Below are positions 1 through 11,394 of a stretch of 64,000 nucleotides of DNA, in pieces; the first letter of the stretch is position 1; each line of letters begins with the position of its first letter. Below the pieces are notes generated by a model. That model ran no database searches and had not been told where the DNA came from. It saw only the letters and a list, made by a program, of their open reading frames with translations. Both the position numbers and the translations under genes were made by a program. The DNA is from Acorus gramineus (taxonomy: Eukaryota; Streptophyta; Magnoliopsida; Acorales; Acoraceae): the NCBI GenBank assembly GCA_030737835.1, contig CM060852.1, positions 2,781,813-2,845,812 on the forward strand, read 5' to 3'.

Positions 1-111
1 CAGTTCTGCTACACTGGCAGGTACACTCCAATGGCCTTTCCACATACCTTTTTGTTTGCAATACATAGAGAGCTATGCAAACTTAATCACACATTTTGCA
101 TGCTTTTTTAG

Positions 112-1279
112 GATGGGCTTGAAAAAGAATTTATCTGCAGCTGAAATAGTCGAACAGGCTGTTTTTGCCCGTCGTTTATTTTCCAATGATATCGGTCCCA
201 TCACAAATGTTGTATTTATGGTCAGTACTTAAGTCAGTTGTGGTTCTCATTCTTTTTTTTGCTTGTGGTATGCACAACCATAGAAGTAATATAAAATAGA
301 ATATTCACAGGGTATGGGAGAGCCGCTTCACAATATCCATAACGTCATAAAAGGGGTGGCTATAATGGTTGATGATCAAGGCCTTCATTTCAGCCACCGC
401 AAGGTGACCATCTCAACGAGTGGGCTTGTCCCTCAATTGAAAAGATTCCTCCGTGAATCTAACTGTGCTTTAGCAGTTAGTCTGAATGCAACCACAGATG
501 AGGTGATTCTTTTCCCTTGATTTTAAAATTGGTAGCTTTTGCAACACAAACAATTTCTGAGACTGACCATGAAATATAAATAACTGCAGGTACGGAACTG
601 GATTATGCCGATCAATAGGAAATACAACTTGGAGCTACTTCTTCAGACCTTGCGAGAGGAGCTCTTCTCCAAACATAGATATAAAGTACTATTCGAATAC
701 GTAATGCTTGCAGGAGTCAATGACAGGTTAGACTTGCTGAATAACACGAGGAAAATGTTAGAGACAATCCCACATGCACCCACACTTGCAGTCCTCACAG
801 CTTCAATTTTTTTTTTTAAGGTTTATACTTCATTTAATGAAATATACTTTCATAAAAATGATGCATATATTCCAATGAATTGTTTGGACCCTTATAGAAA
901 ATGTGAAAAATTAGATGCTTCATTCAATGAGATATATACCTCATTGGATATGTGGGCTGCACGCGGGGTTGTCTGAATAACACCCTTATATTTTATCCGC
1001 AGCATTGAGGATGCGAAGAGGCTGATTGGACTCGTTAGAGGGATCCCTTGTAAGATCAACCTCATCTCCTTCAACCCGCACAGCGGCTCCCGGTTCCGGC
1101 CTACACCAGAAGAGAAGATGATTGAGTTTCGAAACATCCTTGCCGAAGCGGGTTGTGTTGTCTTCCTTCGGCTCAGCAGGGGGGATGATCGGATGGCTGC
1201 CTGTGGCCAGCTCGGGGAGCTTGGTGACACCCTGGCACCTGTTCTCCGTGTGCCAGCACGGTTTCAAACTGTAGTTTAA
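112..1279 (+). CDS. RlmN/Cfr-type radical-SAM rRNA methyltransferase, 3' part
   Basis: Partial gene; the 5' exons lie before the window. Exons 112-220, 311-502, 590-726 and 1003-1279 join in frame with GT-AG introns; stop TAA 1277-1279. The product reads [30 protein letters not shown], a strand with [32 protein letters not shown] and, near the C terminus, [17 protein letters not shown] is the SAM-contacting glycine-rich motif of the family, and the Cys of AACGQL matches the methyl-carrying C-terminal cysteine (Cys355 in E. coli RlmN). The CxxxCxxC iron-sulfur motif must be in the missing exons. Bacterial RlmN methylates C2 of adenine 2503 in 23S rRNA and some tRNAs; in plants an organellar (plastid or mitochondrial) target is likely but inferred. 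Intron 3 has taken up a MITE-like segment. The gene converges with the DUF936 gene, the stops being about 200 bp apart. The family call is secure; compartment and exact substrate are not. Confidence 0.93.
805..990. repeat. MITE-like segment (family A) in RlmN intron 3
   Basis: The intron holds a T-run, then AT-rich DNA with motifs such as ATACTTCATTTAATGAAATA and ATATACCTCATTGGAT. The same wording recurs near 3.1, 5.9, 10.8, 29.5, 30.2, 46.8, 60.8 and 63.2 kb. It is therefore a dispersed repeat rather than ordinary intron sequence. Ends are unclear in this copy. Confidence 0.5.
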
Positions 1280-1481
1280 ACAAAAAACAAAATGTAGAAA
1301 CTCTGGAGTTTATGGAATGTAATACTTGTGTTCCTTAAATGGTTTACAACAGACACATTGGTGGGATATATAAATCATTTCCAGGCTTTGTTTTTGGCAA
1401 TCAAACATCCTGATATCACATTTCACAAATATACTTACAAACACAAAGCACCCAAAACATATCTAAAACTATTTGAATCAT

Positions 1482-4147
1482 TCAGGGATTCTTTGCTTTA
1501 ATCCTCAGCTTCCTTGCAATTTGAGGTGCCTTTGGATGGACAGGTCTTTTGCTGCCATCACTCTGCTCCACCTCCACCCAGTTAATAACTTTCAGTATCA
1601 GCGACTGCGGACAACAACATCCACCATTAACTGTTGCTCGTTTCGGCTTCTTCAGACCATTCTCCAGTGCCACCTCCAGAAAGTCCATGAACCAACTCCC
1701 CGCCTCGGTATGTATCTTCTTTGCCAACTTGATCGAATTGCTGAAGCTACCGCCTTGTAATTTATTCTCATCATTTGCAACACCAACATCTTTGGTGATT
1801 GATTTTGGAATTGTTGTTACTGCCCTTCTCCTTGATAAGTTCAAATTCGAGTTCGCTATCTCTCCCAATATGTTCCATTCATTTTTTTCAGTCTGTGGAT
1901 TCTGAGCAAATGTGGCAGCTGAAATCGACTCCATCTCGACAATTGACTGTGCGGTCTCGTGATGGAAGGTTAGGAACCGATCAAAGCATTCTGAGGGGGT
2001 GTCTGCTCTGGCTGATGCACTTATGTCTGTGATTGTTCTGCAGGATATCATAAAAATGAATATATTCATGCATAAGATAAGCTAAAGGAAGTCATGGGTA
2101 CATGAAATTCTGCATTACTTGAGAGCGCGAACTACTGTTTCGGCCGCTGAAGCATCTCTGAGCGCTTGAAGGGCGATCTTCTGAGCTGCCTCTCTCTGCT
2201 GCAAGGCTTCCTGTTAAGTTATAAAAAAAAAAAAAGGAATTTGAGAAGTCTATCATAACTTAAGAAAGATTGAGAGAATTTGAAGAGGATATGAGGTGTA
2301 ACCTTTCCAAATGATACGAGTTTCTCGGGCAATGGCACTTTTGAAGGAGTGTCAGACTGAGAATGCAATAGGCGAGGCACAGCAGCTGACTTCAGTGATG
2401 AATCTGGGGTTGAATGCAACAGGCGAGGCACAGCAGCCGACTTCAGTGATGAATCTGGGGTTGAATGCAATAGGCGAGGCACGGCAGCCGACTTCAGGGA
2501 TGAATCTGGGGTCGCATTTCTTAATCTAGGTGGAGGTGATGAGGCCTTCTTTTCCTATAATTAGCCAAAATGAGTCAGTGAAATTGAGGTTTTATTTGTT
2601 GTACATTGTGTTTGGTTGTCATTTACATGATCAACAATTCATGACTTTGGTAGGCATACAAAGAGGCTCCATACACAGTTGAACTGATCATTAATCACAA
2701 CTTCCTTTGGTAGTGATGGTGTAATAGGTTGGGTTATTTTGTCAATGATGCCCTAAAAGGAGCATTTATTCCCACCAACCCGCCCATGATTCCCTAAAAT
2801 GAGCATTTATCCTCCTCACTAACCCCATCCTACGAACCCAAAATTTTGGTTGGTGGAGACTATAGGAGGAAGTGAGGAGAGAGGGAAACAGGAGTCAGAG
2901 GAGTGCGATGGACGGAAGGGGCCAGAGGATGCTAAGGGGGAGGAGAGAGTAGGGGGGGGGGGAGAGAGAGAGCTTCTCTCTCTCTCTCCCTGACCTTCAC
3001 GAGCCTCTTATGCCCTGCTGCCCCTTCCTACCCACTCCCCGGCGTCCTCCGCCTATCACCCCCCTCTGTTGTCCTCAATCTGCATGTGTTTCGAATTTTT
3101 TAAAAATAGTATACTTCATCTAATAAGGTACATGCTTTTATAAAAAAAAATGAAACATATACTCTAAATAATTGCATTGATGCATTTATAGAAAATATAA
3201 AAAAATTATTTCAAAACATGTCTTGTTAACATGAGCATATGCGTCGATAGATTTCTATCGACGAATTGGGGCTAAAATTACGGCTGGAAATAGATCTGGG
3301 TATAACAGCGCCCAATTTATTTTCTCTTCAAAAAAAAAAAAAAAAAAAAAAGTTATTTTGGTTGGTAGGATTATAATTATCTGCCGAAAGAGTTATCCAT
3401 CTGTTCACAAATCCAAACGAGTTCAATAAAGTGAAAAAAAAGAGCATAAGATCAAAAGGCACCTACAATGGGAAAAGGACTCCTCGGAATCCTCTGATCT
3501 CTTCCGCAGACACTCTTGCTCCTCGCATTCTTCACTGTCGAAGAAGAACCCATGCAACTCCTCCTCACCGGGCTCTCCACCTTGTGAGGCAGAACCACCG
3601 AATTAACCGATGACCTCAGACTCCTCATCGAACCCCCCCTCTCCTTCGCCGGCGTGGTTCCCCCAAAGTCCAAATTCACCGGCTTCACCACCAGAGGAGA
3701 CGAACCCGGGTTCGGGTTCTGCTCCGGTCCCCATGACCCTCTCCGGTGTATCGGACCATTCAATTCAGTGGTCCGTCCGATACGCGTTATGGGTTCGGGC
3801 GTGCCCATCAAGGGGTGTCGGCCCGGGAGGGGCTTCGCGCCTCTCATGACGGGGACGGGCGATCCGGGCTCCAATCGATCGGCGTATATGAACTGCCCGA
3901 GCTGGATTTTGTTGCTCATGACGAGCTCGTCTTGGTCGAATGGGAGGCTCACGTAGATCGAGTGGGACGAGTCGGAGACTTTGATGTAGAAGCCCTGTTT
4001 GGGCCATAGGTCCTTCTCGTCGAGGTCGGCGGGGACGATGTCCGTCACCTGCAAGAGAGAGCTCCGGTGTTCGCCGGTGGGTTTGGCGCCACCGGAGTTC
4101 ATGCTCTCCAAGAGCTTCAACAGGATCCCAGGAGCCAGTGCAGCCAT
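1482..4147 (-). CDS. DUF936 family protein (526 aa), function unknown
   Basis: Four coding exons on the minus strand: 4147-3467, 2554-2303, 2210-2119 and 2037-1482, all junctions in frame, giving 526 residues. The N-terminal exon starts [19 protein letters not shown] and contains [23 protein letters not shown] and [18 protein letters not shown], the conserved start of plant DUF936 proteins. The middle is basic and Ser/Pro-rich, then comes a 17-residue unit ([17 protein letters not shown]) repeated about three times. After [20 protein letters not shown] the C-terminal exon carries the family's second conserved block ([34 protein letters not shown]). The start was chosen because it begins the conserved block; the upstream extension of the frame (to about 4360) is mostly a 5' UTR intron. 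No signal peptide or membrane segment is visible. The biochemical role of DUF936 proteins is not known to me, so none is assigned. Confidence 0.9.
2361..2513 (-). repeat. Three tandem 51-bp coding repeats
   Basis: Three direct copies begin at 2361, 2412 and 2463, with only a few substitutions between them. The period is a multiple of three, so each encodes 17 residues and the frame of exon 2 of the DUF936 gene is kept. The near identity points to recent expansion. Confidence 0.92.
3085..3240. repeat. MITE-like segment (family A) in DUF936 intron 1
   Basis: Contains TATACTTCATCTAATAAGG and ATGAAACATATACTC, matching the dispersed family-A repeat. It lies in the 912-bp first coding intron (2555-3466), which also holds a GA-rich tract near 2950-2990 and an A20 run near 3332-3351. 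No coding signal is seen in this intron. Confidence 0.45.
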
Positions 4148-4500
4148 GATTGGAGAACGAGAAGAATCAAATCTGTAAAAGCAGAGGGTTTGAGAACCAA
4201 ATCTGATGAAAAGACATGATTTTTCCAAGACCCATTTGAAATTGAAAGATTGGGTTTCAAGAATTAGTGCAAAAACAGAAGAACCCACAAGAAGAATTAG
4301 CTGAAAAGCGCAAGAAAGTAGTTTTGAATGAGAAATCAAAGGTTCTTCAAGGAAACCCAAATCTTTTGAAGAAGAAAGGATGAAAGAATTACCTGGAATT
4401 CAGTCGATTCTTCTCTTTATGTGATCGGAGAAGGATATTCAAAGCTTTCTGTGATTTATAGATGCTTCATTTGGTGGGAAAGCAAGTGTGAAGAGTCCCA
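4148..4500 (-). other. 5' UTR and UTR intron of the DUF936 gene
   Basis: On the minus strand a donor (CCAG/GTAATTC, about 4392) and an acceptor (TTTTACAG/ATTTG, about 4173) bracket a likely 220-bp intron just upstream of the start codon. The first UTR exon would lie upstream of 4392. The transcription start is not determinable by eye. Confidence 0.55.
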
Positions 4501-4509
4501 GTTGAGTTC

Positions 4510-6400
4510 ACAGAGGAGGTTTAGATTCTCTGAAAAACCTACAAAGATTGCAATTGATTCATTTCAGGATGAAAAAATATTATTCGAATTGTATTTGTGA
4601 GAGTTTTTTTTTTTTTGGGTTCCGACTTTGATTTTTAAGTCGAATAGGACCGTTGGAGATGGAGCGGATTGGACATCTGTGTTTCGGATCGATAACGGTC
4701 ATATTTTTGAATGTTGAATGTGAAAGTACCAGATGGGAACCCACATTTTTGTGAATGACGTGCATGACACTAAATTTTCTGAGTTGGGATGGAGGGGTAT
4801 TTTCGTCACGGGAATAATAAACCAAGAGACGGAAGGTGTCCATCGGATCGTCATCGGACGGTCGTTATTCATCTTTGCCATTATTTGTGTTTCCTAAAGC
4901 TTTGACAAAAGTGGCATCGGTACTCATGGCCTAATTTATGGTTTTCAAGTAGTGTTGTTTTGATCAATTGGATGCCATCAATTGGTTACACGATTGATTT
5001 TAGATAAAAGCTGGATTTAAAACTGATTTTTACAGGAAACTGTCTCTTTAGAGCTTTTAAAAAACTTAAGTTTTGGATATTTTTTTCACATAAATCTATT
5101 TGTAGTTTTCTGTCTCAGTTTTTTATGTTTGAAAACGGATTTAAAAAAACAGCTTCATGCAACTTTAAAAACTGTCCAAACTCATTTCCAAACGGGTCAT
5201 AAAAAATTTTCAAATGCCAAAAATTTAATAAAGAAAACATGTGAGATTAGGTATGTAATTAATGTATTAAAAATTGAACCGAAAAAATGAACGAGTCAAG
5301 GGTACTAGTTCAACAGTTGATTCGACCGAACTTGAACGATGATGTAATTATAATAAAATAAGTATATTAATTATCATTACTATATAAAAAAATATGAAAT
5401 ATTTTAAAAAATCCTTGCACAATACTTTTACTTAACATCATAACATGATTTTAGTATATAAAATCTAAACTTTTATTGAATTTTATATTTTAACAACCAA
5501 ATCATAATTTTTATTAATAAAGAATCGATCGGTTTATTAAATCGGTGGGTTGATTGGGTTTTATCGATTTTTTATATCATCGGGTTTTAAAGGGTAAAAC
5601 TGTATTGAAATTTAAAGTGGGTGGCGATTTAACCGGCCGGGTTGGGTTTTAGAACATGGTTTGTAACATAAATGCTTTTTGTTTTAAAGTCAAATCATCC
5701 CTTATCAACGAATGGCAAGACTCAATCCCCTCACTAAAGAGAGGATGTAACTCTCCCATTCTAACAAGAAAATGTTAGGTAGTCTCTCCCGGGTTGCAAC
5801 TTCAGCAATTTAAGTCTCTCTTGGGGGTACTTTTTACAACCTCAAATGCAATCTCATATTTTTTGTTAGCCATCCAGTGAAGTACATACCTTATTAAATT
5901 TTTTTACATTTGCTAAAAATGAATTCAAAATAGAACAATGTACACTTTTCATAGAAATATATACTTCATTAGACAATATTTACTATTTTTAAAAAATTAA
6001 AATATATACAAACTGTATGTATGACTGCATTTGGGATTGTATATGACATTATCCTTTATTTTCATGTCTCAAAACACAGCAATTGCCATATATAATATAA
6101 ACAGGTCCTGGCCAACTACATCAACTGACCCCATATTAGAAACACATCTAAAACCAAATAATTTTTTTAAAAAAAAACACTCAAGCTTTACAAAGATGGT
6201 TCATTTAAACAAGTATATAATCACTGGTTTCGACTCCTCTTGGTAGGCAGCTTCGTGATTGTGGCCTGAAAAGACTGAATTTTTTCTTGATTTGTTTTGG
6301 CTAAAACAGAAACTTTTTCACCAACCTCAGAAAATTGCATCTCTTTTTGGTCCCTCCTCGACTGGATGTTAAGTGGAGGAGACAGTTTAGATCGAGAATT
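4510..6400. other. Intergenic, repeat remnants only
   Basis: No supportable gene. At 5030-5220 is a poly-T/A-rich segment ending in CCAAACGGGTC that looks like a short transposon remnant; similar wording occurs near 31.7, 61.7 and 63.8 kb. A family-A repeat sits at about 5700-6050. The last part before 6401 is the 3' UTR of the OB-fold gene. Confidence 0.5.
5700..6050. repeat. MITE-like element, family A
   Basis: Shares with the copies at 29.5 and 63.2 kb the ordered motifs ACATACCTTATTAAATT, TTTACATTTGCTAAAAATG, ATATATACTTCATTAGACAAT and TTACTATTTTTAAAAAATTA. The left end (near 5770) reads AATGTTAGGTAGTCTC, then GGGTTGCAAC, like the terminal sequence of the 30.2-kb copies. Confidence 0.55.
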
Positions 6401-8405
6401 TCACTCTTCGACAACATTCACCAACTCGTACTCAACGAGCGATAGGTTGTTGTCTTCCTTTACAGTGAAGTCAGCAGGATCAGTAATTTCAATGCGGCCC
6501 CATTTGTCCACAGATATCCTCATTGATCCCTTGAACATGTCAATCTTCGCATTCCTCAGAATTACAGTTGTATTGGGCTTCAGTAGATCAACTGGAGACA
6601 TGACATCATTGTTATGTTAATCCTTTAGACCATAAATTAGTGAGTCCATTAACCATAACAAGAAAACTGATAGAACATGTAACTAGTGGCTTCATTAATT
6701 GTCAAGTGAACATCTGCAAGAAAAATTTAATTTGCAAAAGAGAACATTCATTGTTCATATGATGATAATTGATGATTCCATTCGACTCAAAAAATTGATG
6801 ATTCCATATATAAGCAAAAAAGTTAAATTATTTTTTTGTAGTACTAACAGACAAATAATCCTAAGATGTATTTGAAATGCAAAAGGAAAAAACAGAAGTT
6901 GAGAATTAGTCCAGCCAGAACATTGACAGATCATCAAGTACGCATAATAATCCACATCTACATTTCCAATATGCCCTCACAACCAGAGTTCACAGGGCAC
7001 TCATCCCATTAGCTAATTTTTATCTTGTGGGTTATGCCGACTGACTAATGAGCCATGGTCAGTAATATACAGGAAAGAACAATATTTTAAAGATTATCTT
7101 CCTTAAAAGGTAAGAGCATAATTTAATGCATTTCAATAAGTGGCTACCTGAGTAAGTGACATCAAATCTTTTTATATATTCCACGGCATTCATAACAATT
7201 AAAGTTGGCAATGATAAGAAGCAGTGGGTGGAAGAGCAATAGAGGCACAACCAATATGTATCACTATCATAAGTGTAACAACTAAACAGATGCCCTCAGA
7301 GACCCATAACTTGACGCATTCACAACAGAATAGAATAAGAGCCAACTGAAAGAGATCATTAGAAGTAAGTTATCCAAATGCTTTTGATCCTCCTCATTCC
7401 AAAGAATTTCTTTTATACAAAAATACAGAAAAAGATATAGTATCTGAGATTCAAAAATTGAATTTTACGAATGAGCTAAAGATCCGTGAACTACAATAAT
7501 CCAAACTTTATTGAGGCTGTAATCATGTCAATGTTGTTGCGAACGTAAAAATTGATGTTGTTTTTCAAGTTAAAGATTTAAGGTTTATAGCTTGTCAATT
7601 TGTTTAAACTTGAAAAATAGTCCGATCTGGTTTTTCAGCCTTCAGATTTAAGAGTGCTTTACACACTATATTAAGTGCAAAAACACTCCTACCAGATTTT
7701 AAACTGAATAGGTGTTTGTATCATACTATCATCTGTGTCAGTCAATAAACTCAATACAAATATGATTTTCTTTCATATTGGCCGATACTGATAGGGAAAA
7801 GGACAAAACCTACAAGTTGCCAACAGATAAAAACCATTTCAGGCATTAACCAATGCATATGCTATTTCCATACAAAAGAGCCCCAAAAAGTGCCGGCCAA
7901 AATGATGCACATCAACCGGAATTATCCAGGTTTTTCCAACCTCCACTTAATATCATTCCACCATTCAGAATACATAAGACTTCATAATATGAACTGAAAA
8001 AAAAATATGAAGCAAGGGAATAACTACATGATGCCAGAATACGAGGTATCAAAAAAAAATTAATACGACGTATGGAAAATAATTTCAAATCAACAAAAAT
8101 TCCACAAATCAATTTACTAATAAAAAGTATGGGATCACACTGAGAAAAGAGAATGTATTAATGTGTTACGCACCTTGCTCATTCCTGGCCGTGAACACAA
8201 TCATCCCAGTCTCATCACCAACCAAGCACTCCACAATGCGCATCTGGCGCATTTGCGGACCATCAGGGCGTCCGCTGCGTCCCTTCTGCAAAACCATCTT
8301 TGAGCTCACCACCTTCACGGTCAGGGTATGCCCATTGGTTCCAGGCCGAAGCTGATCGACTTTGGCAAACACCGGTTTCCTCATCTCAGTCTTAGAATCG
8401 GCCAT
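6401..8405 (-). CDS. Single-domain OB-fold nucleic-acid-binding protein (At4g28440-like, 140 aa)
   Basis: Two coding exons, 8405-8174 and 6591-6401, join in frame at GAGCAAG/TTGATC to give 140 residues with stop TGA. The protein begins MADSKTEMRKPVFAKVDQLR and continues with HTLTVKVVSSKMVLQKG, RIVECLVGDETGMIVFTARN and VILRNAKIDMFKGSMRISVD. This is the beta-strand pattern of the OB-fold of plant At4g28440-like proteins, which resemble the ssDNA-binding SOSS-B subunit. From the family, single-stranded nucleic-acid binding is expected; a direct role here is inferred. Length is normal and the protein has no targeting peptide, so cytosol or nucleus is likely. An approximately 1.1-kb intron interrupts the 5' UTR. 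Annotation by family is firm, function moderate. Confidence 0.92.
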
Positions 8406-9659
8406 CCCTAAATCATACAATTTCTGAAAAATCTACATTAGCAAAATACAGTAGGAGGGCTAATCAACAAACTGCAAACCATAGACAACAATCCTTAAAA
8501 CAGGCAAGCATCCTTGCCATGTACCATTCATGCATATCGATTTTAATAAAATACATAATGTCTGTATCCGTTTTTTTTAAAAATAACTTCACATCAACTC
8601 GTAACTCCATGAGAGATGACAAGCCCACATCTTCATAATATCTTCTTTTTTATTTATTCATAAAGATTGGAACATTCATATAGAAAATGATGCCCCTCGA
8701 GAAAAGGAAGACGAAGGATCTCCTAAAAAAGAAATTTAAAATTGTAACAAACAAAGCAATTAAACGAAATAACGCCTGTTGGGGGACCTAACCCGATCCC
8801 AAATCCGTAAGCCCAAAGGAAATAAACCTTCAATCATAAAGCTACAATACTACAGCCCATCAAAATATCCATTCATATATCAAAATATGTTCTAAACATC
8901 ACTCAATACTATACTGTTATTATCCAAGTCACATGTATAATAGTTAGCACCAAATATGGATATTAATTTTCACACACCTATTCATTTTTGTCGATGAAAA
9001 ACAAATATGAATATAGTTTATACATATATCCTATCCATATCTGCTCCTTTACATTCCTAATGCTCAGACACTGGAATCCATTATAAAGCACAAAAGGGAC
9101 AAAATCTTAAAAATGGCATACAATCGGCGACCACCGGTTAAGATAATAAATAAAGAATTCGACGCCGAGATCCACAAAAAGAAAGATGTCTCTTTTACAT
9201 GCGCGTATCACAATCATGCCATGAAGTGGAATCACAAAATAATCAACAGTTCATACTCCCAATCACTCAAATGAATTTCAAACTATATTGGGAATCAATT
9301 TAAAGAATTCCAAATAAAAGAGAGCCACTTTTAAGAGTAGATCTTCCACATAGCGATATTAGGACAGAAAGCGATGTCTTTTACGAATCTTTGTTTCTTC
9401 AAAGAAAAACATTTTTTTAAAAAAAACGAACTCCGGTTTCACAGATCGTATTAGTCAAACGAAAAGAAAGGGCAGAACAAATAACGAATTCGAAATCAAA
9501 TCACTGATGAACATACGCAGGGAACAAAATGCAAGTCTCCGAGAAATCGACACGGGAGGATCCTATTCGGGAGAGAGTAAAAAATTAGGGTTTACTCGAT
9601 CGAAAAAGAGGGGACAACGTAAGAGGAGATCGGCTTCGTCGCGATATAAAGATGTTTTC

Positions 9660-9695
<36 letters not shown>

Positions 9696-9700
9696 TTTTC
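8406..9700 (-). promoter_or_regulatory. 5' UTR, UTR intron and promoter-proximal region of the OB-fold gene
   Basis: A minus-strand acceptor (TTTTTCAG/AAATTG) near 8426 and donor (CCCTGC/GTATGTTC) near 9519 bracket a UTR intron. The upstream exon carries AAACCCTAA (minus strand, about 9588-9596), the telo-box motif common in promoters or leaders of plant growth and translation genes, and begins just after a CT/GA repeat. Motif meaning is from general knowledge; activity is not shown. Confidence 0.55.
9664..9693. repeat. (GA)n microsatellite in core-promoter/leader position
   Basis: About 15 uninterrupted GA units just upstream of the telo-box of the OB-fold gene. On the transcribed strand it reads (CT)n, a frequent leader motif in plants. 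Confidence 0.9.
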
Positions 9701-11394
9701 GTGACCGTCCGATTGACGGTCTACAGATGGCTCCCTTAAAATTAGTTCCCTTAAAATTAGAACCGTGTTTCATTCATCATTTCACATCAGACTGAAATGT
9801 GTCCAAAATCTTATATGTTAATTGATAAGATACATATCATCTCTCAATTGAAAATTAATATCCTACACTAACCAATTGAACCACCTCTGTATTTGTTTTA
9901 CTATGATAACCTTGAATGCACAAGTCCAATGTGAAATTGGGAGGGAAAGAAAATCAAAATATTCCACTAACACATGTTGACATTGTATTTGATTGCATGA
10001 AAAAAATTGGGGACAGTTATTTCTTCAATCACATTCGTCTTACCCCATTAAAAAAATCATTTTTTAGGCATGAAAAAAGGAACAAAGAAAGAGAGTGAGG
10101 GCAGAGTAAATCGTACGAATGAGAGAGAGAGATGCGGATCCAGAAGAGGTTGTCACATCATTACATTAAAAATCAGATTGTTATAAATATATGTGATTTT
10201 AAAAAGTAAAAAAATTCTTTTCATTGGAGGAATTTATAACCATATGATTAACCAAGTAAGATACAAAAATGATAAAAACAAACAAAGAATCTGAATCCAA
10301 AGGGAGGAGAGAGAGAGAGGTCTGGGAGGGGGAGGCCTGTATGCAACCCCATCCTTTTTTTACAGAAAAAAAGAAAAAAAAGAAGCTGGTGGGATGAACC
10401 TTAGGTTTTGTTTTGATTACTACAACTCACAAGCAGCAAATGCCCATGGTTAAAACGATTCACAACTTATTCCCATCATGACCACCAAAATCACATGACA
10501 AAGGATAACAATATTACACACATTGCATTTACAACTTAAAACAGTGTGCCTGACCATTTCTAATTCTAAAACAGATTACATGATAGTATGAAACTCCTGG
10601 TCCAATTTAAAACTTTTATGCTACCCTTCAGATTACAATGTACCTGCCTTCCGGTTCACTTTTTTTTTTTTTAAGTAAAAAAAGGATGCAAAAAAGGATT
10701 AATAAAATTTTGGGAAACTATCCCAATCAATTAGTACATATCCACCACTACCACATCAATATATATTCTACCATGAAAAATGTAAAAACATACACATTCA
10801 AATCATTCGGGTATATACTTCACATTTTATTTAAAAGTGTATCATTCATCAAATAAATATATATACTCAAAAACTAACACACGTTCAGTCTGCAAGAATG
10901 ACTAAAATTTTACTAAACGTAATGCTCTTGTATATATAGAAGAAGAAATGGCACGACAATCTAAAGGAACATTCAATCAAGAGTTCTCTTGTATATTCCA
11001 AACGGTAGAAGATCTAATAAGCAGATTTTGTCCATAGATTCCTTTTTGATAGGAAAACCTCAGTTTGATGCAAACCAACTGAACCTGACAGTCATGTTGT
11101 TCCACGATCTTCATAGCAAGGTCTTCCTATTCAGTCGTCCCCTACAAGCGGCCATGGAGAAAAGGATAACAATTCATGGTGCCATGGACATGATCAAACA
11201 GATTGAATTACTCAAGGAACGAATACAGATGGTTAATTTTCTTACAAACCGAGATAGCGCACTTAATAGACCGTGGGGGAAAAAATTATACACACACTCA
11301 AAGTAACATAGTCTAAAATGGAATTCTATGGGAATTATGAATACGCAAACCTTTACAACACGAACAACAAATGCGAAGCTGAAGATCACACTCC
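9701..11394. other. Intergenic, no gene seen
   Basis: AT-rich DNA with low-complexity runs. A family-A-like fragment is near 10770-10870 (GGTATATACTTCACATTTTA). A 105-codon plus-strand frame at 10989-11306 has no recognisable motif and runs into the 3' UTR of the next gene. Confidence 0.4.

Noticed and set aside
892-1267. Minus-strand frames of 93-112 codons opposite the RlmN exon
   Set aside because: They are the antisense of the conserved RlmN C-terminal exon and have no motif of their own.
3610-4009. Overlapping plus-strand frames opposite DUF936 exon 1
   Set aside because: GC-rich antisense shadows; the minus-strand frame carries the conserved family sequence.
10989-11306. 105-codon plus-strand frame with a plausible helix
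   Set aside because: No recognised motif, no splice context, and it overlaps the probable 3' UTR of the opposite-strand gene.
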